From NCBI GenBank assembly GCA_947523045.1, contig CANNUR010000008.1:1-28843 (forward strand): a DNA stretch of 28,843 bases. The letters run 5' to 3'. Source of the DNA: an uncultured Prosthecobacter sp. (GTDB lineage: Bacteria > Verrucomicrobiota > Verrucomicrobiia > Verrucomicrobiales > Verrucomicrobiaceae). The notes under the pieces were generated by a model. It worked only from the letters and a program-made list of their open reading frames with translations. It made no database searches and had not been told where the DNA came from. Each line of letters opens with the position of its first letter. Within the stretch, counting starts at the first letter, position 1. The position numbers and the translations under genes are program-made. Positions 16,539-24,298 of this stretch are shown piece by piece.

Positions 16539-19500
16539 CTATTTGTTCAGCACCTCATCCAGATTCATGACCTGGTTGCAGACCATCGTCCATGCGGCGA
16601 GTTCGGGTGCGGGAAGCTTGGGATCCGGCTTGGTTTCGCCAACGGCGATCAGGGCCGCGGCGTCAGCGGGCTGGGTGCCATAGTGCTTCTTCAGATCGGC
16701 AAGGCTGGCCGTGAGCACGCTGCGTTCCACCGGCTTCAAAGGCCGGCAGAGCAGGCGCAGGGCGAGTTCATCGAGGCGGGTGTCGTCGGTCGCGGCGGCG
16801 GCCAACACGCGCTGGGCGAGGTTGCGCGAGGCCTCGACAAACTGGGTGTCGTTCATCACCACAAGCGCCTGCAGCGGCGTGTTGGTGCGATCGCGGCGCA
16901 CGCAGCTCATCTCACGACTGGGGGCGTTGAAGACATCCATGCTCGCCGGCGGCGCCATGCGCTTCCAGAAGTTGTACACCGTGCGGCGATACAGGTTCTC
17001 GCCCTTGTCCTGGGCATACTTTTCGGTGCCCATGCCCACGACCTCCCAGATGTTCTCCGGCTGGTAGGGATAGGTGCCGGGACCGCCCATGCGCGGCGAC
17101 AGCGTGCTACTGGCGGCGAGGGCGTAGTCGCGGATCATTTCCGCGTCCATGCGGAAGCGCGGACCGCGGCTGAGCAGGCCGTTGTCGCGGTCCTTGGCCA
17201 GCTTCGCCGGCGACACGGTCGCCACCTGACGATAGGTGCTGGAACCGACCATCAGCTTGATGAGGCGCTTCACGTCCCAGCCGCTCTCGCGGAACTCGAC
17301 GGCCAGCCAGTCGAGCAGCTCCGGATGGGTGGGCGGCATGCCCATGATGCCAAAGTCCTCGCTGGTCTTGACCAGCCCCTGGCCGAACAGCTCCTGCCAG
17401 AAGCGGTTCACCGTGACACGGGCGGTGAGCGGGTTGCCCTCGCTGACCAGCCACTGCGCCAGCCCCAGACGGTTGCGCGGCGCGCCCTCGGGCAGCTTGC
17501 CAAGCGCGGCGGGCACCGCCGCAGGCACTTCCTCGCCGACCTGATCGTACTGGCCGCGCATGAGGATGTTCGCCATCGGCGCCTGATCCATGCGCTCCTC
17601 CTGGATGTGGGTCAGCGGGCTGCGCGCCTGGATGGTCGCGCGTTCAGCCTCCAGCGCCTGATGGGTCTTGTCGGCCGCCATCCAGCCGTCGTGTCGGGTG
17701 GCCAGGAAGTGCCCAAACAGGGCCTCAACCTGCTTCGGTCCACGCTTGGCGGAGGCGAGCATCTCGCGCAGCGGACCGACCTTGGCCAGCGTCTGAATTT
17801 CCGCGGGCCGCAGCAGGCGGTCAAACAGGCGCACGTCCTGAACGCCGCCGTCGTGGAAGACCTGGACGTGGCTGCGCTGACCGATGCGCGTCGGCGTGGT
17901 CGTACGGATGCTGTTCTTCAGGGCGTTGGTCTCGGTCTTCAGCGGCTGAGCCACACCGTCGACGTAAATCTTGACGCCCTCGGCCCTGCCGCTGCCGTCA
18001 TAGGTGACGAAGACATGCTGCCAGACGCCCGGGCGCACGGTCGGCTTGGCGGTGCTGACCTTGAGCGCGTCATCGGGCCAGCGGTGGATCAGGTGCACCG
18101 AGTAGAAACGGTCGTTCTGCCACAGGTCCCAGCCGCGATAGCCGGCCTTCTCGTCCATGCGGGCCAGGATGCCGCCGCCGATGCCGAGCCGACCCGCGCG
18201 CACCCAGGCACCGTAGCTGAAGGGCTTGTCCTTCTCAAAGTCGCCCACCTCCCCGAGGTCAAAGGTGCCGCCCGGTTTCATCACCGGCGCCGGACCGATC
18301 TTGCCATCGGGCTTCCAGCTCACCTCGCCAGTGGCGCGGAAGGTCTTCGGCGCGCCACAGACGCCGGTCACCTCGCTGCCCGTGCCCTCATTGAGCGGCA
18401 GGTGGGCGATCTGACCCAGGCTGGGCAGGTCGCGATCCAGGTCCGCCGGCTTGGCCGAGGCCAGCCAGGTGTCAAACTCCGGCCGGGCCTGCTTGCGATT
18501 CTCCTCGAGCTTCGCCTTCGCCGCCGCGATCTCGGTCGGCAGGGCCTGCCAGCGCGGACGATCCTGCGCCGTGGGCAGCACCAGCACCGGGCCGAGGCCG
18601 TCCTTGACGTTGCCGTCCTTGGGCTTCTGCGTCGTGTTGCGGAAGAAGGCGGCCAGCGAGTAGTAATCGCGCTGGGAGATCGGATCGAACTTGTGGTCGT
18701 GGCACTGCGAGCAGTTCGTCGTCAGGCCGAAGTACACCCAGCCGAGCGTCTGCACGCGGTCGGCGGCGTAGTTGGCGAGGTTTTCCTCGTCGATCGTGCC
18801 GCCCTCGTTGGTGGTGATGTTGCAGCGCTGAAACCCGGTGGCGATGAGCTGGCTCTCGCTCGGCTTGGGCAGCAGGTCGCCGGCAATCTGCTCGATCGTG
18901 AACTGATCAAAGGGCTGGTTGCGGTTGAAGGCACCGATCACCCAGTCGCGGTAGGGCCAGATCTCGCGGTACTTGTCGAAGTGGAGGCCGTGGGTGTCGG
19001 CATAGCGGGCGGCATCCAGCCAGTAACGGGCGCGGTGCTCGCCGTAGGCCGGACTCTTCAGCAATTCATCGACCAGGGCATTGTACTGGGCGTCATTGAG
19101 CTGCTTCTGACCGGGCTGAACATGGCGACGGATCAGCTCCGGACTCGGCGGCAGGCCGGTGAGATCGAGCGACAGACGCCGCACCAGGGTGTGGGCATCG
19201 GCCTCGGGCGCCGGCTCCAAGCCGACCTCTTGAAGACGGGCCTGGACGAAGGCGTCGATGGGATTGCGGATGGCGAGGGCCGAAGGCCGAATTTCCGGCA
19301 CGGCCGGCCGCTGCGGGGGGATGAGCGACCAGTGGGCCTGCCAGGGAGCGCCTTCCTCAATCCACGCACGGATCTTGGCAATCTGCTCCGGCTTGAGCTC
19401 CTTGTGCGACTCCGGAGGCGGCATGAGGTCGTCCTCATCCTGGGTGATGAGGCGCTGGTACAGGGGACTGTCGTCGGGCTTGCCCTTGATGACGGTGGGT

Positions 19501-19703
19501 GTCTCACCCTCCTTGGCGGTGAAAAAGCCCGCCTCAGTGTCGAGTCGCAGGCCGGCCTTGCGCGTGCCCGGATCGGGTCCGTGGCAGTGGAAGCAGGCGT
19601 CGGCAAGAATCGGCCGGATGTCGCGGTTGAATTCCGCCTGGCCGACCGCGCCAAACAGGCTTGGAACGACGCTCAGCAGGCCGAGTGGGAGGAGTACTTT
19701 CAT
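16539..19703 (-). CDS. Secreted PSCyt1-DUF1549-LamG-DUF1553 protein
   Basis: A 1054-residue exported protein with a signal peptide of about 19-23 residues. PSCyt1 carries CFHCH at 37-41 and a candidate axial Met in LMPPPES at 94. DUF1549 follows, with a second CxxCH (CSQCH) at 331-335. A concanavalin/LamG-like domain at roughly 425-630 is recognisable by the GAWVRAG, VFVTYDGSG and IYVDG segments and a closing DVRLFDRLL strand. DUF1553 completes the protein. The LamG insert suggests glycan binding. The first gene of the window has the same framework with a different insert in the same place. The start at 19703 is set at the signal peptide, because the frame is open 41 codons further upstream without support. 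It is the first gene of an operon with DUF1501. Confidence 0.95.
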   Translation of the reverse strand: MKVLLPLGLLSVVPSLFGAVGQAEFNRDIRPILADACFHCHGPDPGTRKAGLRLDTEAGFFTAKEGETPTVIKGKPDDSPLYQRLITQDEDDLMPPPESHKELKPEQIAKIRAWIEEGAPWQAHWSLIPPQRPAVPEIRPSALAIRNPIDAFVQARLQEVGLEPAPEADAHTLVRRLSLDLTGLPPSPELIRRHVQPGQKQLNDAQYNALVDELLKSPAYGEHRARYWLDAARYADTHGLHFDKYREIWPYRDWVIGAFNRNQPFDQFTIEQIAGDLLPKPSESQLIATGFQRCNITTNEGGTIDEENLANYAADRVQTLGWVYFGLTTNCSQCHDHKFDPISQRDYYSLAAFFRNTTQKPKDGNVKDGLGPVLVLPTAQDRPRWQALPTEIAAAKAKLEENRKQARPEFDTWLASAKPADLDRDLPSLGQIAHLPLNEGTGSEVTGVCGAPKTFRATGEVSWKPDGKIGPAPVMKPGGTFDLGEVGDFEKDKPFSYGAWVRAGRLGIGGGILARMDEKAGYRGWDLWQNDRFYSVHLIHRWPDDALKVSTAKPTVRPGVWQHVFVTYDGSGRAEGVKIYVDGVAQPLKTETNALKNSIRTTTPTRIGQRSHVQVFHDGGVQDVRLFDRLLRPAEIQTLAKVGPLREMLASAKRGPKQVEALFGHFLATRHDGWMAADKTHQALEAERATIQARSPLTHIQEERMDQAPMANILMRGQYDQVGEEVPAAVPAALGKLPEGAPRNRLGLAQWLVSEGNPLTARVTVNRFWQELFGQGLVKTSEDFGIMGMPPTHPELLDWLAVEFRESGWDVKRLIKLMVGSSTYRQVATVSPAKLAKDRDNGLLSRGPRFRMDAEMIRDYALAASSTLSPRMGGPGTYPYQPENIWEVVGMGTEKYAQDKGENLYRRTVYNFWKRMAPPASMDVFNAPSREMSCVRRDRTNTPLQALVVMNDTQFVEASRNLAQRVLAAAATDDTRLDELALRLLCRPLKPVERSVLTASLADLKKHYGTQPADAAALIAVGETKPDPKLPAPELAAWTMVCNQVMNLDEVLNK

Positions 19704-19797
19704 AGAGATGCGTGCGACAAAAATACGTCTTCCATGCTGCACGCTTGCACTTGCGCAGAATATTCCATCGCTGTGGCGGTTCGCCCCCCTTGCAGGA

Positions 19798-19813
19798 GCG
19801 TTTGCCCAAACGC
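19798..19813. repeat. Short palindrome upstream of the PSCyt1-LamG gene
   Basis: GCGTTTG (19798-19804) and CAAACGC (19807-19813) are perfect 7-bp arms around CC, about 95 bp before the start of the minus-strand gene at 19703. The close spacing suits an operator-like protein-binding site as much as a hairpin. No regulator is identified. The gene-free spacer is 19704-19925. Confidence 0.4.
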
Positions 19814-19820
19814 AGGCAGG

Positions 19821-19881
19821 GAGCACGGAGCGCAGGACGCCGAGTCTTGGGCCTGACTGCGTGCTCTTGGCTCCATACTCT
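19821..19881. repeat. Intergenic hairpin (possible element B of a repeat family)
   Basis: GAGCACG (19821-19827) pairs perfectly with CGTGCTC (19860-19866). The adjoining 18-mer at 19864-19881 matches 15029-15046 of element A at 16 of 18 positions. It lies in the spacer between the PSCyt1-LamG gene and the small gene at 19926. Its shape is looser than element A. Confidence 0.45.
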
Positions 19882-19925
19882 GAGCTTTCTCCGGCCCGCG
19901 TGGCTGCCAGCGCGCTCTCAGGGCG

Positions 19926-20237
19926 TCAGCGCTTCACCAGCACCCGCCCCTCGGCGTAGTGCAGCAGGCGGTTGACCAACCCTCGGCGGGTCTGCCGGTG
20001 CAGGGCCACCCGCGTCGGGCCGATCTCCAGGCTGTGCTCGGCGAGTTTGCTGAACAAGCTCACCCAGGCCAGGCGCAACCAGGAGCCGCCGGCTTCCTCA
20101 CCCTCGCGACAGCGCACGTACTCGATCGACAGCAGTTCGCCGGGATGCTCCGATGACTCAGCCTCCTGCTTCTGGCGCAGGAACTCGGCGAACTGGCGCG
20201 AGTAATACAACCCGCTGGGATGGCGGAACAACTCCAT
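19926..20237 (-). CDS. Small protein of unknown function
   Basis: I do not recognise this 103-residue protein. It is soluble, has no signal peptide or membrane segment, and combines an N-terminal SGLYYSRQFAEFLRQKQ helix-like stretch with a basic C-terminus. It is judged real because it fills an otherwise empty interval, runs in the same direction as araD 51 bp upstream, has an ATG start and a natural-looking amino-acid composition, and is not a shadow of another gene. It may be the second gene of an araD operon. A short TAACG/CGTTA hairpin (20239-20255) lies just before its start and could affect translation. Confidence 0.58.
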   Translation of the reverse strand: MELFRHPSGLYYSRQFAEFLRQKQEAESSEHPGELLSIEYVRCREGEEAGGSWLRLAWVSLFSKLAEHSLEIGPTRVALHRQTRRGLVNRLLHYAEGRVLVKR

Positions 20238-20288
20238 GTAACGCTCGCCACGTTAGGCGCAGCCGGCGACATGCAAGCAAAAACGCTG

Positions 20289-20984
20289 TCACTTCTGCCC
20301 GTAATAGGCACCCGGCCCGTGCTTGCGCAGGTGGTGCTTGTCGAGCAGGTGCTGGGGCATCGGACCCAGATCCGGACTCAGCGCCAGGGTGGCGAGCGCC
20401 ATCTGCGCGCACATTTCCAGCGCGATGCTGTTGGCCAGGGAATCCGCCGCGTTTTTGCCGAAGGTGAAGGGCGCGTGATGCCGCTGGAGCACGGCCGGCA
20501 TGGCGAGCGGATCGAGCGACAGCTCGCGCAGGCGTTCGGCGATGGCGACACCGGTGAAGTGTTCGTAGTCCTGGCCCACCTCCTCCGGGGTCAGGGCGCG
20601 CACCACCGGCACGGTGCCATAAAAGTGGTCGGCATGGGTCGTGCCAAAGCAGGGCAGCTCGCGCCCGGCCTGGGAGAAGGCGGTGGCATAGGGGCTGTGG
20701 GTGTGGGTGATGCCGCCGATGCGCTCAAACTCGCGGTACAAATGCAGGTGGGTGCGGGTGTCCGAGGAGGGGCACAGGCTGCCCTCCACGACCCGGCCTT
20801 CGAGATCGAGCACAACCATGGTCTCGGGAGTCAGGTCTTCGTAATCGACACCGCTGGGTTTGATGACCCACAGACCCGAGGCGCGGTCGATGCCGCTGAC
20901 GTTGCCCCAGGTCAGGCGCACGAGACCACTGCCCGGCAGGGCGCGATTGGCGGCGCAAACCTCCGCTTTCAGGGATTCAAGCAT
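20289..20984 (-). CDS. araD: L-ribulose-5-phosphate 4-epimerase
   Basis: AraD interconverts L-ribulose 5-phosphate and D-xylulose 5-phosphate, feeding L-arabinose into the pentose phosphate pathway. The 231-residue sequence aligns end to end with the Escherichia coli enzyme: LTWGNVSGIDR and IKPSGVDY (substrate loop), PSSDTRTHLHLY, the zinc histidines in THTHS, the catalytic Asp in THADHFYGT, a third zinc-site His in the LQRHHAPF segment, and the C-terminal LLDKHHLRKHGPGAYYGQ with the catalytic Tyr. No araA or araB is in the window, so the other arabinose steps must lie elsewhere, or the enzyme serves another pathway such as L-ascorbate-type 4-epimerisation. Confidence 0.95.
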   Translation of the reverse strand: MLESLKAEVCAANRALPGSGLVRLTWGNVSGIDRASGLWVIKPSGVDYEDLTPETMVVLDLEGRVVEGSLCPSSDTRTHLHLYREFERIGGITHTHSPYATAFSQAGRELPCFGTTHADHFYGTVPVVRALTPEEVGQDYEHFTGVAIAERLRELSLDPLAMPAVLQRHHAPFTFGKNAADSLANSIALEMCAQMALATLALSPDLGPMPQHLLDKHHLRKHGPGAYYGQK

Positions 20985-20989
20985 GCCCC

Positions 20990-21018
20990 TCTATGCCTCG
21001 CCCGCACCGCGCCGGCAA
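20990..21018 (-). promoter_or_regulatory. Candidate araD promoter
   Basis: On the minus strand TTGCCG (21013-21018) and CATAGA (20990-20995) are 17 nt apart. The -10 box ends 5 nt before the ATG at 20984, implying a leaderless or nearly leaderless message. The -10 match is weak (3 of 6). Confidence 0.22.
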
Positions 21019-21042
21019 CGGGGAAATGCTCGATGGGCCGGA

Positions 21043-22398
21043 CTAACCCAGGATGGCGCGCGGCACCCGGCCATGGACATCGGTCAGCCGATAGTCGCGC
21101 CCGGCATAACGATAGGTCAGCCGTTCGTGATCCATGCCGAGAAGATGCAGCATCGTCGCATGGATGTCATGGATATGCATGCGGTCGACCGCGGCCTTGA
21201 AGCCGAAGTCATCGCTCTCGCCATAGGCCGTGCCGCCACGCACACCACCGCCGACAAAGAACATGCAGAAGCCATGTGGGTTGTGATCGCGACCGTTGCC
21301 GTTTTCGCTGACCGGGGTGCGACCGAACTCACCGCCCCAGACAATCAGCGTGTCATCGAGCAAACCGCGCTGCTTGAGATCGCCGATCAGCGCCGCGATG
21401 GGCCGGTCGATGTCGGCCGCCAGCCGGCGCGTTTGCTCATCGTGCTTCGAGTGCGTGTCCCAGGGCTGGCCGTTGCCATAGTACACCTGAACGAAACGCA
21501 CGCCGCGCTCGACCAGGCGGCGCGCCATCAGGCAGCCGTTGGAAAAGTGGCTCTTGCCATACATCTCGCGCACCCGCTCCGGCTCAAGCCCCACGTCGAA
21601 GGCATCGGTGGCCGCCGTCTGCATGCGGTAGGCGGTCTCCATCGCCTGGATGCGGCCGTTGAGCGCGCTGTCGGCGCCGCCGCGGGCGGCGAGGTGGGCC
21701 TCGTTCAGCTCCTGGATCAGATCGAGCTGGCGGCGCTGGCGAGCCGCCGGCGTGCGCGCGTTGTGCAGCCAGGGGATCATCTGGCGCGGGTCGAGGTTGG
21801 AATGATTGATGTACACGCCCTGATGTTCGGCGGGCAGAAAGGCGCTGGTCCAGAGGATCGAAAACCGCACCGGCCGGCCCGGGCAGAGCACGACATAGGA
21901 AGGCAGGTTGGCGTTTTCATTGCCGAGGCCGTAACTGAGCCAGGAACCCATGCTCGGCACGCGCTCGGTCATCGTGCCGTTGTTCATCAGCAGCAGCGCC
22001 GGCCCGTGGTTCGGGTTGTCGGTGTGGCAGGAACGCAGCACGCACAGCTCATCGGCATGCCGCGACAGGTGCGGCAGCAGCTCGCTGACCGGCAGGCCGC
22101 TGCGACCCGCCGGCTTGTAGGCATAGGGCGAGGCCAGCAGGCCGCCGGTCGGTCGCTCGGTGCGCAGGTCGGCCCCCTCGGGTCGCTGACCGGCATACTT
22201 CGTCAAGGCCGGCTTGGGATCGAAGAAGTCGGGACCGAAGGGGCCGCCGTTCATGAACAGGTGGATGACCCGCTTCGCCCGCGGCACAAAGTGCGTGGCC
22301 GGCTTGCCCATGGCCGCCGCCAGACCGAGTCCGCCGAAGCCGCCTCCCAGGCGCAGCAGGGCTTCACGACGGTTGATCAGGGGGAAATCGGACGACAC
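21043..22398 (-). CDS. DUF1501 protein, unpaired
   Basis: A 451-residue DUF1501 protein that starts with GTG at 22398. The N-terminus has INRREALLRLGGGFGGLGLAAA, a likely Tat signal. Blocks FMNGGPFGPDFFDPKP, GQPWDTHSKHD, AADIDRP, WGGEFGRTP and DIHATMLHLLG match the family, as do the C-terminal YAGRDYRLTDVHG residues. No PSCyt1/DUF1549/DUF1553 gene adjoins it. Upstream and divergent is an MFS transporter, 125 bp away. araD begins 58 bp beyond its stop on the same strand. Compared with the copy at 15052 it has a shorter N-terminal region and WDTH in place of WDHH. Confidence 0.93.
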   Translation of the reverse strand: MSSDFPLINRREALLRLGGGFGGLGLAAAMGKPATHFVPRAKRVIHLFMNGGPFGPDFFDPKPALTKYAGQRPEGADLRTERPTGGLLASPYAYKPAGRSGLPVSELLPHLSRHADELCVLRSCHTDNPNHGPALLLMNNGTMTERVPSMGSWLSYGLGNENANLPSYVVLCPGRPVRFSILWTSAFLPAEHQGVYINHSNLDPRQMIPWLHNARTPAARQRRQLDLIQELNEAHLAARGGADSALNGRIQAMETAYRMQTAATDAFDVGLEPERVREMYGKSHFSNGCLMARRLVERGVRFVQVYYGNGQPWDTHSKHDEQTRRLAADIDRPIAALIGDLKQRGLLDDTLIVWGGEFGRTPVSENGNGRDHNPHGFCMFFVGGGVRGGTAYGESDDFGFKAAVDRMHIHDIHATMLHLLGMDHERLTYRYAGRDYRLTDVHGRVPRAILG

Positions 22399-22483
22399 GC
22401 GGCAGTTCTACGGTCGCCAGCACGACGAACTTGCGCGGCCGCTCCCGGTCATCCGTCGGTCAAGCCTGGACATGGATTGGTCT

Positions 22484-22511
22484 TTGCCGCGGCGCTCGCG
22501 ACGGCTAAAAC
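22484..22511 (+). promoter_or_regulatory. Candidate promoter of the MFS gene
   Basis: TTGCCG (22484-22489) is followed after 16 nt by TAAAAC (22506-22511), each matching 4 of 6 consensus positions. The -10 box ends 12 nt before the ATG at 22524. A similar GCTAAAAC octamer lies before tmk at 9396-9403. Confidence 0.27.
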
Positions 22512-22523
22512 TGCGCGCCAACC

Positions 22524-23768
22524 ATGACCGACACCCGCTCCACCCTCTCCCGCACCGCCTGGACGGCCGTGCTCCTGCTGCTGCCGGTGGCCCTGCTCAA
22601 CTACCTCGACCGGCAGATGCTGGCCGCCATGAAGTTCTCGGTCATGCAGGACATCCCGAGCATTGGCAGCGAGGCCAACTGGGGCTTCCTGCCGGCGGTG
22701 TTCAAGTGGGTCTATGCCTTCCTCAGCCCGGTCGGCGGCTACCTGGCCGATCGCCTCAGCAAAAAGCATGTCATCGTCGTCAGCCTCTTTGTCTGGTCGG
22801 CCGTCACCTGGACCACCGGCCACTGTACCACCTTTGACCAACTGCTTGTCACCCGCGCGCTCATGGGCATCAGCGAGGCCTGCTACATCCCGGCGGCACT
22901 GGCCCTCATCGCCGATTTCCATGTCGGCCCCACCCGCTCGCGCGCGGTCGGCCTGCACCAGATGGCCATCTACATCGGCGTCATGCTTGGCGGCTTCAGC
23001 GGTCATGTCGCCGATGATCCAAACCTCGGCTGGCGCTGGGCCTTCGACGTCTGCGGCGTCGCCGGCGTGCTCTATGCCGTGCCGCTGTTCTTCTTCCTGC
23101 AGAACGCCCCGCGCCGCACCGATGCCGCCCTGTCCCCTGCCCTCTCCGCCGGCGGTGCCCTGCGCGAGCTGCTCGGCAACCGCTACTTCCTCTTCCTCGT
23201 GCTCTGCTTCACCCTGCCCGCCATCCCGGCCTGGGTGGTGAAGGATTGGATGCCGGCCATCCTCAAGGAAAAATTCGACATCGGACAGGGCAAGGCCGGA
23301 GTCTCGGCCACCCTCTACGTCAACCTCGCCTCGCTCGGCGCCGCCGTGCTCGGCGGCTGGCTGGCCGACAAATGGATGGGCCGCAGTGCCCGCGGTCGCA
23401 TCTTCGTCAGCGCCATCGGCCTGACCCTGCTCATCCCCGCCCTGTTCGGCGTCGGCAATGCCGGTTCCCTGGTCATGGCCGTCACCTTCCTCGCCCTGTT
23501 CGGCGTCGGCTGGGGCTTCTTCGACTGCAACAACATGCCCATCCTCTGCCAGATTGCCCGGCCCGAACTGCGCGCCACCGGCTACGGCCTGATGAACCTG
23601 GTCAGCATCAGTTGCGGCGGTTTTGCCGACTGGGGTTTCGGCATCCTGCGCGACAAGGGCGTGCCGCTCAATGTCACCTTCGGCGTCTTCGGCGCCGCCG
23701 CCGCGGTGGCCGTCGTGCTCATGCTGTCGATCCGCCCGCGCCGCTTCGACGACGAACCGACCGCCTGA
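22524..23768 (+). CDS. Major facilitator superfamily transporter (sugar-type)
   Basis: A 414-residue inner-membrane carrier with about 12 predicted hydrophobic segments. The first helix ends in LLNYLDRQ, a hallmark of the anion:cation symporter/hexuronate-like and related sugar-acid MFS groups. The loop 2-3 signature GGYLADRLSKK is present, and a related GGWLADKWMG repeats in the second half. The helix 4-5 region holds GISEACYIPAALALIADFH. The substrate is uncertain; a sugar acid or organic anion is a reasonable guess from the family and the surrounding carbohydrate genes. It is divergent from a DUF1501 gene and lies 41 bp before a YidB-like gene. Confidence 0.92.
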   Translation: MTDTRSTLSRTAWTAVLLLLPVALLNYLDRQMLAAMKFSVMQDIPSIGSEANWGFLPAVFKWVYAFLSPVGGYLADRLSKKHVIVVSLFVWSAVTWTTGHCTTFDQLLVTRALMGISEACYIPAALALIADFHVGPTRSRAVGLHQMAIYIGVMLGGFSGHVADDPNLGWRWAFDVCGVAGVLYAVPLFFFLQNAPRRTDAALSPALSAGGALRELLGNRYFLFLVLCFTLPAIPAWVVKDWMPAILKEKFDIGQGKAGVSATLYVNLASLGAAVLGGWLADKWMGRSARGRIFVSAIGLTLLIPALFGVGNAGSLVMAVTFLALFGVGWGFFDCNNMPILCQIARPELRATGYGLMNLVSISCGGFADWGFGILRDKGVPLNVTFGVFGAAAAVAVVLMLSIRPRRFDDEPTA

Positions 23769-23776
23769 GTCGGGAT

Positions 23777-23804
23777 TTGACTTGCCGGCATCCCGGCGAA
23801 CAGT
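23777..23804 (+). promoter_or_regulatory. Weak candidate promoter of the YidB-like gene
   Basis: TTGACT (23777-23782, 5 of 6) is followed after 16 nt by AACAGT (23799-23804, 3 of 6), ending 5 nt before the ATG at 23810. A GCCGG/CCGGC hairpin at 23784-23797 overlaps the spacer. Transcription from the MFS gene could suffice instead. Confidence 0.18.
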
Positions 23805-23809
23805 CGCCC

Positions 23810-24229
23810 ATGGGACTTTTTGATTCACTCGCCAAACAGGCGCTCGGCAGCGCGCTGGGCAACCCCGCCGAAATGCTCGCCGGCCTGCTCCAGGAAGCCG
23901 GCGGCCTCCAGGGCCTGCAGCAGCGCTTCCAGGACGCCGGCTACGGCGAACTCTTCGCCTCCTGGGTCAGCGTCGAAGGCAACACTGGTGTCCAACCCGG
24001 CCAACTCCAGCAGGCGCTCGGCGAGGAAGCCCTGCGCCAGCTCGCCGGCCGCCTCGGCTTCCAGCCGCAGATGCTACTGCCCCTGCTCTCGCAATTCCTG
24101 CCGCAGGTCATCGACAAGCTCACGCCCAACGGCGTCATCGACGCCGAACACCCCGGCCCGACCCAGATCCAGGAAGCCCTCAACGCCGCCATGCAGGGCG
24201 CCATCGGGGCGTTCTTCAAGCGGTCGTGA
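23810..24229 (+). CDS. YidB family (DUF937) protein
   Basis: A 139-residue protein of the YidB/DUF937 family, whose function is not established. It opens with a helix (MGLFDSLAKQALGSALGNP), then a Gly/Gln-rich LLQEAGGLQGLQQRFQDAGYG segment, and a C-terminal block with LGEEALRQLAGRLG, LLSQFLPQVIDKLTPNG and VIDAEHP, all typical of the family. No signal peptide or membrane helix is seen. It follows the MFS gene by 41 bp and converges on the alpha/beta hydrolase, with a palindromic array between them. The frame is open upstream inside the MFS gene, but only the ATG at 23810 gives the family N-terminus. Confidence 0.88.
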   Translation: MGLFDSLAKQALGSALGNPAEMLAGLLQEAGGLQGLQQRFQDAGYGELFASWVSVEGNTGVQPGQLQQALGEEALRQLAGRLGFQPQMLLPLLSQFLPQVIDKLTPNGVIDAEHPGPTQIQEALNAAMQGAIGAFFKRS

Positions 24230-24245
24230 GGCTCGGGAGGCCAGG

Positions 24246-24290
24246 CGTCGGACTTGTCGGACAAGTCCGACGAGTCTGACAGAGGTCAGA
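24246..24290. repeat. Palindromic tandem nonamer array (GTCNGACNN x4) with second hairpin
   Basis: Four consecutive 9-nt units of the form GTC-N-GAC-NN run from 24247 to 24282. The first two or three form a perfect 13-bp inverted repeat (24246-24258 with 24260-24272) around one central G. A separate 6-bp hairpin, TCTGAC (24275-24280) with GTCAGA (24285-24290), follows. The array fills most of the 69-bp spacer between the convergent YidB-like and alpha/beta hydrolase genes. Function is unknown; transcription end or protein-binding site are the obvious options. Confidence 0.85.
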
Positions 24291-24298
24291 GTACCTTG

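Noticed and set aside
16683..19856. A 1057-codon stop-free frame on the plus strand opposite the PSCyt1-LamG gene
   Set aside because: Same antisense effect of G/C-rich third codon positions; no recognisable domains, while the minus strand encodes a complete known architecture.
19704..19925. Extra small gene in the spacer upstream of the PSCyt1-LamG gene
   Set aside because: Short frames here are low in quality, overlap hairpins, and have no good start; the stretch is better described as regulatory or repeat DNA.
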